Assembly: GCF_026627445.1 (NCBI RefSeq) | Contig: NZ_JAPNLJ010000023.1 | Location: forward strand, 1 to 64,000 | DNA length: 64,000 nt | Direction: 5' to 3' | Source of the DNA: Streptomyces sp. H27-H1 | Lineage (GTDB): Bacteria; Actinomycetota; Actinomycetes; Streptomycetales; Streptomycetaceae | Shown here: positions 43,556 through 50,731 of the stretch, one piece after another | How the letters are laid out: the number at the start of each line of letters is the position of its first letter | Numbering within the stretch: the stretch's first letter is position 1 | Program-made: the position numbers and the translations under genes | Notes under the pieces: generated by a model | The model's database searches: none | What the model was told of the DNA's origin: nothing | The model's input: only the letters and a program-made list of their open reading frames with translations

Positions 43556-44075
43556 GCGGCGGCCCCCTCACCCCGGCCGCCCGCGACCGCGGGGTCGCCC
43601 TCGCCCGTGCGGCCCTCGGCGGCAACACCCTGGCGCTGCACGACCTCCTCGACCACCTGACCCCGTACATCGCGCGGATCTGTACCCCGATCGCCCTCGC
43701 GGACGGTCCGGACGCCACCCAGGAGGCCCTGCTCGCCGTCTCCGGTCGCTGCGCTCGCTGCGTGACCCGCAGACGCTGTACGGCTGGGTCCGGACCATCG
43801 CCGTCCACGAAGCCGTCCGCACCGCCCGGCGCGCGGGCCGCGACCGGCCGGCCGAGCCGGCCGACGTACCCGGCCGGGGCGACCCGCAGCTCGCCACCGA
43901 CATCAGGGACGTCCTGGCGCGCCTCTCCCCGGCCCACCGGGCCGTCCTCGTACTCCGTGACGTCGAGGGCCTGGACGAGGAATCCACCGCGACCCTGCTC
44001 GGCGTTCCGCCCGGCACGGCCAAGTCCCGGCTGCACCGGGCCCGTTCGAGCTTCCGAAAGGCGTGGACCTCATGA
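43552..44075 (+). pseudogene. ECF-type RNA polymerase sigma factor, frameshifted
   Basis: The GTG at 43552 opens a region-2-like segment (LHDLLDHLTPYIARIC, DGPDATQEALLAV), which then runs out of frame near 43740. The next frame carries on with RSLRSLRDPQTLYGWVRTIAVHEAV and a typical region 4: LARLSPAHRAVLVLRDVEGL, TLLGVPPGTAKSRLHRARSSF, ending at 44075. Adding one T to give GTCTTCCGG at about 43740-43742 restores one protein of about 174 residues. So the gene is broken by a one-base loss or the assembly has an error. It overlaps its neighbours on both sides (GTGA and ATGA). Confidence 0.8.
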
Positions 44076-44575
44076 CGTACGAAGTGGATCAGGTCGGCCG
44101 GCTCCGCATCATGGCGGCGGGCATCCCGGGCGCCAAGGTCGTGGAAAGCGTCCTGCCCGCCCACCTGGAGGCGGTGTGGGCGGTGATGTCGGACCTGGAG
44201 GGCGAGTTCGGCCGCTTCCAGCCGGACATGCGAAGCATGCGCGTGCTGCGGGTGACGGGTGATCGGGTGGAGGCCCTGGCCCGCAGCAAGTACGGCCTGC
44301 GCGCCCACTTCCGCGGAGTCCTGCGCCCCGGCTGGTGCTGGCTCCAGAGCCGCTTCCTGATCATCGGCATGGCAGCCGCCCCGGAGCCCGGCGGCTCCAC
44401 CCGCGTCGCCCTGACGGGCGGTGTAAGGGTTCCGGGGCGGGCCGCGATCGTCCCGGTGGGCGCGGAACGCGAACTACGGCAGGCGATGATCCGCCTGTCG
44501 GCCGGTGTGCCGCCCCGGGTCGGCGGAGCCGGCCGCCCACACGACCACAACCCGCCGCAGCCGACCCGGCATTGA
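44072..44575 (+). CDS. SRPBCC-family (START-like) protein
   Basis: The 167-residue protein resembles polyketide-cyclase/dehydrase-type SRPBCC folds. It has VLPAHLEAVWAVMSDLEGEFGRFQP near the start, central strands (MRVLRVTGDRVEALARSKYG, then HFRGVLRPGWCWLQSRFLI), and a closing helix (ERELRQAMIRLSAG). A His/Pro-rich tail ends it. The ATG at 44072 overlaps the stop of the sigma factor (ATGA), so it was translated with it and may act in the same response. The ligand is unknown. Confidence 0.75.
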   Translation: MTYEVDQVGRLRIMAAGIPGAKVVESVLPAHLEAVWAVMSDLEGEFGRFQPDMRSMRVLRVTGDRVEALARSKYGLRAHFRGVLRPGWCWLQSRFLIIGMAAAPEPGGSTRVALTGGVRVPGRAAIVPVGAERELRQAMIRLSAGVPPRVGGAGRPHDHNPPQPTRH

Positions 44576-44610
44576 CCCCCCGGAACGTCGAGCGCCCAGG
44601 TGTCCCGAAG

Positions 44611-45006
44611 CTAGCGACCGGCCCCCCGGAACTCGCACCAGACGACTTTGCCCGGCGCCCGGGGCAGTACGCCCCGGGCGTCGGCGAGGGCGTCCACGAG
44701 CAGCAGGCCCCTGCCGGGCGGCCGTTCCGCCATGCGCGAGAGTCCGGGTCCGCTGTCGTGGACCTCGATCCGGACCGTGTCGTCGAAGGCGAGCAGCCGC
44801 AGCAGGTACCCCCGGCCGCGCGGGACGCCGTAGCGCAGGGCGTTGGTCGCCAGCTCGCTCACGCAGAGCGACACGTCTCCGTCCCGGTCGGACCTCCCCC
44901 ACACGTGCAAGGTGTCACGTGTGAACTGGCGCGCAGCCGCAACGGACTGGGGATTGCGCAGGTAGAGCCGCTCGATCAGGAGGGCTGCTTGAGTATGCGG
45001 ATTCAC
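44611..45006 (-). CDS. ATP-binding regulatory protein (HATPase, anti-sigma-like)
   Basis: The 131-residue HATPase_c protein is homologous to the one at 1368-1814. The N-box is CVSELATNALRYG, followed by RIEVHDSGPGLS and the G-box GRGLLLVDALADARGVL. It starts at GTG 45006 (VNPHTQAALLIERLYL). It is divergent from an XRE regulator, with a perfect 36-base inverted repeat between them. It probably senses or switches with that regulator; a kinase or ATP-dependent binding role is inferred. Confidence 0.87.
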   Translation of the reverse strand: MNPHTQAALLIERLYLRNPQSVAAARQFTRDTLHVWGRSDRDGDVSLCVSELATNALRYGVPRGRGYLLRLLAFDDTVRIEVHDSGPGLSRMAERPPGRGLLLVDALADARGVLPRAPGKVVWCEFRGAGR

Positions 45007-45045
45007 GGGACCATCGTCGCGCGCAGTGACTAGCGTGTGGCTGAG

Positions 45046-45081
45046 CGCCGACCCGTACTCATGGATGAGTACGGGTCGGCG
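45046..45081. promoter_or_regulatory. Perfect 17-base-arm palindrome between ATPase and XRE genes
   Basis: The arm CGCCGACCCGTACTCAT (45046-45062) is followed by gg and its exact reverse complement (45065-45081). The 36-base site lies 39 bases upstream of each gene on the two strands, as expected for a shared operator of the XRE regulator. It could also fold as a transcript hairpin. Confidence 0.75.
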
Positions 45082-45119
45082 TGGGGTAGTCCACGTGCAG
45101 GGGTGGGGAGTTCGCAGTC

Positions 45120-45944
45120 ATGCCACCGAGGAAACGAGCAAGGCCGAACGCGACGACCATGAAGATGGTCGGCACGCAGGTGGCCGCGGCCCGAACCGCC
45201 AAGAACCTGACGCAGAAGCAGCTCGGAGAGCTGGTCCGCCTGGACGCGGAGACCATCGCCTCGATCGAGCAGGGGCGGCGGGCGCTGATGCCGAATGTCG
45301 CGGAGCTGATGGATCGGCACCTGGGGCTGCCGGGGTTGCTGACGGTCGCCGCACACGGGATGCCGGAGGTCGACGCGACGCCCCCGTGGGCGGAGGAGTA
45401 CATGGACCTGGAGTACACCGCGATCGCCATCTCCTGGTTCGACAACCAGGTCGTGCCGGGTCTGCTCCAGACGGAGAGCTACGCCCGGGCCGTGTTCGGG
45501 TGCCGCGTCCCGGCTCATCCGGAGGCGGAGGTCGAGGCGCTGACCGCCTCGCGGATCGCCCGCCAGGAGATCCTGCGCCGCCCCACTCCGCCGACCCTGA
45601 GCTTCGTCGTCTGGGAAGCGGTACTCCGCGATCGGCTCGGCGGCGACGCGGTGTACGCGGAGCAGCTCCGGCACCTGCGCGCGTGCGCCGGTCTGCCGGA
45701 CGTAACCTTGCAGGTGATGCCGCTGGGGCGGACCTCTCATGCCGGTCTAGACGGTCCGTTCATCCTCTTGGAAACCCCAGATCACCAGCACCTTGGCTAC
45801 ACCGAAACCCAGCGAGGCAGCCAGCTCGTCTCGGCCCCGGATGAGGTCAGCATCCTGGCGCGCAAGTATGCAATGCTGCGGACCCAGGCCCTCAACACCG
45901 AGCAGACGCGGGGCCTGTTGGACCGCCTGCTAGGAGAGACATGA
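45120..45944 (+). CDS. XRE-family transcriptional regulator with DUF5753 domain
   Basis: The 274-residue protein has an N-terminal helix-turn-helix (about 17-75: KNLTQKQLGELVRLDAETIASIEQGRR), then a DUF5753 domain with VVPGLLQTESYARAVF and VTLQVMPLGRTSHAGLDGPF. It is paralogous to the regulator at 1969-2826 but clearly diverged. The ATG at 45120 follows GGGGAG. The stop overlaps a DUF397 gene (ATGA). It is divergent from an ATPase gene across a long palindrome. The target is unknown. Confidence 0.9.
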   Translation: MPPRKRARPNATTMKMVGTQVAAARTAKNLTQKQLGELVRLDAETIASIEQGRRALMPNVAELMDRHLGLPGLLTVAAHGMPEVDATPPWAEEYMDLEYTAIAISWFDNQVVPGLLQTESYARAVFGCRVPAHPEAEVEALTASRIARQEILRRPTPPTLSFVVWEAVLRDRLGGDAVYAEQLRHLRACAGLPDVTLQVMPLGRTSHAGLDGPFILLETPDHQHLGYTETQRGSQLVSAPDEVSILARKYAMLRTQALNTEQTRGLLDRLLGET

Positions 45945-46186
45945 GCGCCACGACCGCACTGCAGTGGTTCAAGTCCAGCTACAGCGGCAGCGAAGGCGGC
46001 GCCTGCCTGGAAGTGGCCGTCGCCTGGCGGAAGTCCTCGTACAGCACCGACGAGGTCGCCGCCTGCGTCGAGGTCGCCGCCTGCGCGACCCAGGTCCACG
46101 TCCGCGACAGCAAGGTCACCGACGGGCCGGTCCTGGGCCTCGCCCCCGCCGCCTGGGCCGCCCTTACGGAGTGGACCGCTCGCTGA
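45941..46186 (+). CDS. DUF397 protein with duplicated motif
   Basis: The 81-residue protein starts with two tandem DUF397-type motifs: LQWFKSSYSGSEGGACLEVAV and then AWRKSSYSTDEVAACVEVAAC. VHVRDSK and the closing tryptophan helix follow once. Normal DUF397 proteins have one copy and about 60 residues, so the first motif is duplicated. It is coupled to the XRE regulator by ATGA and probably acts as its partner. The four cysteines (three in xACxEV contexts) are unusual. Confidence 0.88.
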   Translation: MSATTALQWFKSSYSGSEGGACLEVAVAWRKSSYSTDEVAACVEVAACATQVHVRDSKVTDGPVLGLAPAAWAALTEWTAR

Positions 46187-46416
46187 TCAGTTCGGCCAGG
46201 CCGTCCAGCAGGCGGCCCAGGCCGAAGCGGAACTGGAAGTCCGGCTCGTCCGAGCCGGTGAACGCCGAGGACTCCAGCAGCCGCGTCACCGCCGGGTGGC
46301 TCTCCGGGTCGGTCAGCAGCCGCAGCATGCGTACGTACTGGCCCACCACCTGGTCCGGTGAGACCCCGGACTTCACGATGGCGTCCATCATGTCCGCGGC
46401 CATGGTGGCCTCGTTC
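46164..46416 (-). pseudogene. TetR-family regulator, C-terminal remnant
   Basis: Only the ligand-binding end of a TetR regulator is left: WNEATMAADMMDAIVKSG, QVVGQYVRMLRLLTDPESHP, then FQFRFGLGRLLDGLAELI near the C-terminus. No DNA-binding helix-turn-helix precedes it. Homology stops at about 46412-46417, exactly where the plus-strand permease remnant starts. This suggests a deletion that removed the TetR N-terminus and neighbouring genes. It overlaps the DUF397 gene end slightly. Confidence 0.7.
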
Positions 46417-46417
46417 C

Positions 46418-46602
46418 ATGCCGGGCTGGCTCCACGGCTTCGCCGACCACCAGCCGCTGACCCCGGTGATCGAATCCCTCCGAGCCCTGCTCCTGGCCCA
46501 GCCGGCGGGCGACGCCCCCTGGGTGGCCCTGGCGTGGTGCGTGGCATCGGTGTGGTGTCCGTGGCCCTGGCGGCCGTCGTCTTCGAACGGCGGACGCGGT
46601 AG
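46418..46602 (+). pseudogene. ABC-2 type permease, C-terminal remnant
   Basis: The plus strand from ATG 46418 reads MPGWLHGFADHQPLTPVIES, then RALLLAQPAGDAPWVALAWC, which matches the end of ABC-2 drug-exporter permeases. The final helix (RGIGVVSVALAAVVFERRTR) is in the next frame; one missing G near 46540 restores continuity. The N-terminal two-thirds of the permease and its ATPase partner are absent. A TetR-ABC-permease set has apparently collapsed by deletion into this scar. Confidence 0.7.
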
Positions 46603-46694
46603 GTGAGCCGACCCCGGTGCGGCCCGTCCGTGGGGGTGGACGGGCCGCAGTGGGTGGGCCTCGGCCGTGGTGCGCCGTAGTGCGCCGCGGTGCG

Positions 46695-46964
46695 TCAGTG
46701 CAGGGGGTACGAGTGCCTGCCCGTTGCCGCGTCGATCTCCGTGTGGGCCTTCTGCAGCATCTGGGACGCGATGTCCATCAGCGCACGCGCACCCGCGATC
46801 TCTTCCCCGACCCGCAACTGCTCCGGGTCCGAGGGGTGGCGCATGGCGTAGCCGTGCGCCCTGATCTCGGAGCCGTCTCCGAGTCTGACCAGGGCCGCCG
46901 CACTGGTGCGGTGGCCTTCCTCGGTGAATTCGAGATCCACATGCCACCCGACGAGTGTGGACAT
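46695..46964 (-). CDS. DUF1876 (dsRBD-like fold) protein
   Basis: The 89-residue protein is one DUF1876 domain: WHVDLEFTEEGHRTSAAALVRL, GYAMRHPSDPEQLRVGEEIAGARAL and a closing HTEIDAATG. The fold resembles dsRNA-binding domains, but no function is known. It starts at ATG 46964. It is typical of Streptomyces and often stands alone, as here between the TetR/permease scar and the repeat-rich rph region. Confidence 0.88.
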   Translation of the reverse strand: MSTLVGWHVDLEFTEEGHRTSAAALVRLGDGSEIRAHGYAMRHPSDPEQLRVGEEIAGARALMDIASQMLQKAHTEIDAATGRHSYPLH

Positions 46965-47068
46965 GATCCATCACCTCCAGGGTTCGGTTCACCCTGCTTC
47001 CAGGGTGCTCCCGGGGGGCGGGCAGCGCGCGGCGGGGGGTGGGGTGGGGGCTCGGCTTCGTCAGGGGT

Positions 47069-47233
47069 CGGGGGGATCCCGGGAGGTGGAGGGGTGAGGA
47101 GCGGGCACGTCGGCGAAGCAGGAGGCGTCTTCGGCCGCCTGCGCAGCCGGTGGGCGGGCGCTACACCTTTCGCGTGACCTTGGGGCGCAGCCGATCGCTA
47201 CACAGTCGCGCTCGGCTCAGCGGCCGACCACCG
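47069..47233 (+). repeat. Left inverted repeat flanking rph
   Basis: This stretch matches the reverse complement of 50253-50420 on the far side of rph. A 27-base block (47096-47122) is identical to 50364-50390. A 71-base block (47163-47233) matches 50253-50323 with four mismatches. The intervening 40 bases are less alike. Confidence 0.85.
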
Positions 47234-47417
47234 TCTGTGGCCCCAGACGTCCAGGCTTGGCCGGTGCGGGTCCGTGAGGTGCAAACGATCAGTTCTCGGA
47301 GTGGGAGGACGACTGGGTCGTCTCCAGGTGTGCTGGGGCTCGCGGCCTTGATGGGGAGCCTTGATGGGGCCTTTTATGGTGCCCTGGTGCGGCCCTGTGC
47401 GTGGAGGAAATGACAAA
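47234..47417. other. Non-coding strip between left repeat and rph promoter
   Basis: No convincing gene. It holds a degenerate continuation of the repeat (GTCTGTGGCCCCAGAC, itself palindromic, at about 47233-47248). A repeated CCTTGATGGGG-type unit occurs near 47345-47372. Confidence 0.4.
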
Positions 47418-47441
47418 GGCAAGGAGAGTTCTCTCCTTGCC
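47418..47441. promoter_or_regulatory. Perfect palindrome upstream of the rph promoter
   Basis: GGCAAGGAGAG and CTCTCCTTGCC pair around tt. The site ends about 11 bases before a TATAGC hexamer (47452-47457) and 24 bases before the rifampin-associated element. It could be an operator covering the -35 position or the terminator of an upstream transcript. Confidence 0.6.
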
Positions 47442-47465
47442 TCTCTCAATTTATAGCGGGGTGGG

Positions 47466-47484
47466 GGGGCTTGCCGCAAGGGGC
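47466..47484 (+). promoter_or_regulatory. Rifampin-associated element (RAE)-like site
   Basis: GGGGCTTGCCGCAAGGGGC is 19 bases long with an inner CTTGC/GCAAG inverted repeat. It fits the RAE found upstream of actinobacterial rifampin-inactivating genes as I recall the consensus. It lies 52 bases before the rph start and just downstream of a possible -10 (TATAGC). Confidence 0.75.
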
Positions 47485-47535
47485 GGGGGGCGGCGCAGAA
47501 TTGCCGATCTTGGCCGTCGACAAAGGGATGTCGCA

Positions 47536-50118
47536 GTGACTGATCAGTACGTGTTGGATCTTCGAGACGTCGATGCGGCGCAGGTCCCGGCCGTCGGGGG
47601 TAAGGGTGCGCACCTGGGTGGGCTGTCGCGGATCGAAGGGATTCGCGTGCCCGAGGGCTTTTGTGTGACGACGGATGCCTTCCGGCGGGTCATGGCGCGG
47701 GAGTCTTCGATCGGTGGTCAGCTCGATCGGTTGGCGCGGGTGGCCGCCGATGACCGGGAGGGTGTCCGTGCGCTCAGTGCGGAGATTCGGCGGACCATTG
47801 AGGGGATTGCCATTCCCGGAGATCTGGCAGCGGCGATCACTCGTGCGCTCGACGAAGAGACGGCGTACGCGGTCCGGTCCAGCGCGACGGCAGAGGATCT
47901 GCCCACGGCCTCCTTCGCCGGGCAGCAGGACACGTACCTCAACGTCGTGGGGGCGGCGGCGGTCCTGCGGCACGTCAGCCGATGTTGGGCGTCGCTGTTC
48001 ACCGAGCGGGCCGTGACCTATCGGCAGCGGAACGGCATCGACCACCGGACGGTCCACATGGCCGTCGTCGTGCAGCGGATGGTCTTCCCGGATGCGTCCG
48101 GGATCCTGTTCACGGCCGACCCCGTCACCGGCAACCGGAAGGTCTCCACCGTGGACGCCGGCTTCGGCCTCGGCGAGGCCCTGGTCTCCGGCCTCGTGAA
48201 CCCGGACGTCTTCAAGGTGCGCGACGGTGAAGTCGTCGCCAAAGCGATCGCCGCCAAAGAGCGTGCCGTCCTCGCCCTGCCGGCGGGGGGTACGCAGGAG
48301 GTGGCGATCGATCCGCGGCGGCAGGAGCTGCCCGCGCTGACGGATGCGCAGGTCCTGCGGCTCGTGGAGCTCGGGCGGCGGATCGAAGGGCACTTCGGGT
48401 GCCCGCAGGACATCGAATGGTGCCTGGTCGACGACGACTTCCGGATCGTTCAGAGCCGGCCGATCACGACGCTGTTCCCCATTCCCGCGAGCGGGGACGG
48501 GGAGAACCACGTCTACGTGTCCGTCGGCCACGGGCAGATGATGACCGACCCCATGAAGCCCCTGGGGTTCTCCATGTGGCAGCTGACCGCCATGGTGGCG
48601 ATGCACGAGGCCGGCGGCAGGCTTTTCGTCGACGTCACCCGGCGCCTCGCCGCGCCCACGGCCCGCGCCGCGATCCTGGACGCCATGGAGAAGGGTGACC
48701 CGCTGATCAGGGACGCCCTGGAAACCGTCCTCGACCATGACGGCTTCATCCCTTCCCTCCCAGACCCGGCTCCCGCCGGCCCGGCGGCCGCGCCCACCCC
48801 GATCGAGACCGATCCGGCCGTCGTCACCGCACTGATCGAACGCAGCCGGGCCTCCATCGCCGCCCTGGAGCGCGACATCCGTTCGAAGACCGGACCCGCG
48901 CTCTTCGACTTCCTGCTGGAGGCCTTCGAGGAGCACAAGCAGGTCCTCAGTGATCCGCTGAGCATCCAGGCGATCATGGCGGGCATGGAGTCCACCTGGT
49001 GGCTCAACGACAAGCTGCTGGAGTGGCTGGGCGAGAAGAACGCGGCCGACACGCTCACCCTGTCCGCCCCCGACAACATCACGTCCGAGATGGGACTCGC
49101 GCTGCTCGACGTAGCGGACGCGATCCGCCCGCATCCCGAGGTGGTGGCGTTCCTGCAGGGCGTCAAGGACGACGGCTTCCTCGACGAACTGCCGAAGCTC
49201 GCGGGCGGGGCCGAGGCGCGCGACGCCGTGGAGGCCTACCTCGACCGGTACGGCATGCGCTGTGTGGGCGAGATCGACATCACGAGGCCCCGTTGGCGCG
49301 AGCGCCCCGCCACGCTCGTACCCGTGATCCTCGACAACGTACGGAACTTCGCACCGGGCGCCGCAGCGCAGCGCTTCGAACAAGGCCGGCAGAAGGCCCT
49401 GCAGAAGGAACAGGACGTGCTCGCGCGGTTGCGCGCCCTGCCGGACGGCCCCCGGAAGGCCGACGAGACGAAGCGGATGATCGACCGGGTCAGGACCTTC
49501 ATCGGATACCGGGAGTACCCGAAGTACGGCATCGTCAGCCGCTACTTCGTCTACAAGCAGGCCCTGCTGGCGGAAGCCGAGCGCCTCGTGGAGGCCGGCG
49601 TCCTCCCGGAGCGGGAGGACGCCTTCTACCTCACGTTCCAAGAACTCCACGACGTCGCGCGCTCGCACGAGGTGGACACCCTGCTCATCCTGCAGCGCAA
49701 GGAAGCGTTCCGGTCGTACCACGCGCTCACCCCGCCCCGGGTGCTCACCTCGGACGGCGAGAGCGTCACCGGGACGTACCGGCGCGACGACGTGCCACCC
49801 GGCTCCCTGCTCGGCGTACCGGTCTCCGCCGGGACCGTCGAGGGCCGGGCCCGCGTCATCCTCGATCTGGCGGAAGCCGATCTCGAAGCGGGCGACATCC
49901 TGGTCACGACCTTCACGGACCCCAGCTGGTCCCCCCTGTTCGTGGGAATCACGGGCCTGGTGACGGAGGTGGGCGGCCTGATGACCCATGGCGCGGTGAT
50001 CGCCCGGGAGTACGGCCTGCCCGCCGTGGTGGGCGTAGAGCAGGCCACCCGCCTGATCCAGGACGGGCAACGCATCCGCGTCCACGGAACCGACGGCTAC
50101 ATCGAGATCCTGCCTTGA
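47536..50118 (+). CDS. rph: Rifampin phosphotransferase
   Basis: The 860-residue enzyme inactivates rifamycins by transferring the beta-phosphate of ATP to the ansa chain hydroxyl. An ATP-grasp domain (about 1-315) has GGKGAHLGGLSRI, YAVRSSATAEDLP and DIEWCLVD...IVQSRP. A central rifampin-binding domain spans about 325-750. The C-terminal swivelling domain has catalytic His818 in GGLMTHGAVIAREYGLP. Length and order distinguish it from PEP synthase, which ends in a TIM barrel. The GTG at 47536 follows AAAGGGA. An RAE and a palindrome lie upstream, so rifampin-induced expression is likely. Inverted repeats flank it. Confidence 0.95.
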   Translation: MTDQYVLDLRDVDAAQVPAVGGKGAHLGGLSRIEGIRVPEGFCVTTDAFRRVMARESSIGGQLDRLARVAADDREGVRALSAEIRRTIEGIAIPGDLAAAITRALDEETAYAVRSSATAEDLPTASFAGQQDTYLNVVGAAAVLRHVSRCWASLFTERAVTYRQRNGIDHRTVHMAVVVQRMVFPDASGILFTADPVTGNRKVSTVDAGFGLGEALVSGLVNPDVFKVRDGEVVAKAIAAKERAVLALPAGGTQEVAIDPRRQELPALTDAQVLRLVELGRRIEGHFGCPQDIEWCLVDDDFRIVQSRPITTLFPIPASGDGENHVYVSVGHGQMMTDPMKPLGFSMWQLTAMVAMHEAGGRLFVDVTRRLAAPTARAAILDAMEKGDPLIRDALETVLDHDGFIPSLPDPAPAGPAAAPTPIETDPAVVTALIERSRASIAALERDIRSKTGPALFDFLLEAFEEHKQVLSDPLSIQAIMAGMESTWWLNDKLLEWLGEKNAADTLTLSAPDNITSEMGLALLDVADAIRPHPEVVAFLQGVKDDGFLDELPKLAGGAEARDAVEAYLDRYGMRCVGEIDITRPRWRERPATLVPVILDNVRNFAPGAAAQRFEQGRQKALQKEQDVLARLRALPDGPRKADETKRMIDRVRTFIGYREYPKYGIVSRYFVYKQALLAEAERLVEAGVLPEREDAFYLTFQELHDVARSHEVDTLLILQRKEAFRSYHALTPPRVLTSDGESVTGTYRRDDVPPGSLLGVPVSAGTVEGRARVILDLAEADLEAGDILVTTFTDPSWSPLFVGITGLVTEVGGLMTHGAVIAREYGLPAVVGVEQATRLIQDGQRIRVHGTDGYIEILP

Positions 50119-50165
50119 CCCCCACCCCCACCCACCGAGCCGGACGGGATGGGCGACGGTCGCGG

Positions 50166-50282
50166 GCGGCCCATGCCCAGCCACAACCGGTGGTCCCCCG
50201 CTGAGCCGAGCGAAACGAGAACGGTCCTCGGCGGCCCATGCCCAGCCACAACCGGTGGTCGGCCGCTGAGCCGAGCGCAACT
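50166..50282 (+). repeat. Two direct repeats with 65-base period
   Basis: The sequence beginning GCGGCCCATGCCCAGCCACA occurs at 50166 and again at 50231, each about 52 bases and followed by a GCTGAGCCGAGCG core. The second copy continues into the right inverted repeat of rph. Confidence 0.8.
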
Positions 50283-50420
50283 GCGTAGCGATCTGCTGCG
50301 CCCCAAGGTCACGGGAAAGGTGTCGGAACCGCCCGGGTGCCGTACACGCGACCGGAAACGGCCCCTGCTTCGCCGACGTGCCCGCTCCTCCCCCTCACTT
50401 CCCCCGGCCATCCCCCGGGG
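50253..50420 (-). repeat. Right inverted repeat flanking rph
   Basis: This is the reverse complement of 47069-47233. The 71-base part next to rph has four mismatches, and the 27-base outer block is exact. It lies 134 bases after the rph stop codon. Confidence 0.85.
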
Positions 50421-50450
50421 GGAACCCGGGAGTCTTGTGTTGTTCCGGGA

Positions 50451-50529
50451 CGGGCCGGTCGGTCAAGGGTGGCCGAAGGCCATCGCGAAGCGACGCGACC
50501 GCAGGGAGCGCCCTTGAGGGACCGGCCCG
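50451..50529. repeat. Long imperfect inverted repeat with structured loop
   Basis: CGGGCCGGTCGGTCAAGGG (50451-50469) pairs with CCCTTGAGGGACCGGCCCG (50511-50529) with two central mismatches. TTCCG and CGGAA extend the stem beyond a 3-base internal loop. The 41-base loop contains its own GGCC-gaa-GGCC hairpin. It may be a terminator or a dispersed repeat element. Confidence 0.7.
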
Positions 50530-50624
50530 GCACGGAATGACACTGGACACCCGGGCTCCCCCCGGAGCCCGACGCAGCCAGACCCCAACCCGCAGCCCAC
50601 GTGTTCCCACCCCGGGAGCGTCGG

Positions 50625-50730
50625 CCGGTCAAAGGGCCGGCCGGTCAAAGGGCCAGCCGGTCAAAGGGCCAGCCGATCAACCGGCCAGTCAGTCAGCGGG
50701 TCACCCGGTCACCCGGTCACCCGGTCCCCC
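50625..50730. repeat. Tandem repeats: 16-base unit x4 then 8-base unit x4
   Basis: CCGGTCAAAGGGCC(A/G)G is repeated three times from 50625, with a fourth diverged copy to 50688. GGTCACCC is repeated three times from 50699, with a fourth variant copy to 50730. The array ends at the stop codon of the BBE-type oxidase gene. Confidence 0.85.
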
Positions 50731-50731
50731 G

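Larger units (their letters stand above)
50119..50731. other. 613-bp repeat-dense intergenic region after rph
   Basis: No gene is credible here. In order it holds two 52-base direct repeats, the right inverted repeat, a long imperfect hairpin (50451-50529), a short hairpin CGGGCTCC/GGAGCCCG (50554-50573), a 16-base tandem repeat and an 8-base tandem repeat. Open frames crossing it are byproducts of GC bias. Confidence 0.75.

Noticed and set aside
47536..50118. PEP synthase or pyruvate phosphate dikinase
   Set aside because: It shares the ATP-grasp and swivelling histidine domains, but the domain order (histidine domain last, no C-terminal TIM barrel), length and RAE fit rifampin phosphotransferase.
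47446..50280. A 944-residue minus-strand open frame opposite rph
   Set aside because: It is a mirror of the rph codons (Asp/Val/Gly/His-rich), with no family signature, and spans the repeat DNA.
50166..50730. Insertion sequence or transposon end
   Set aside because: Repeats and hairpins are present but no transposase frame or target duplication could be seen; kept as repeats only.
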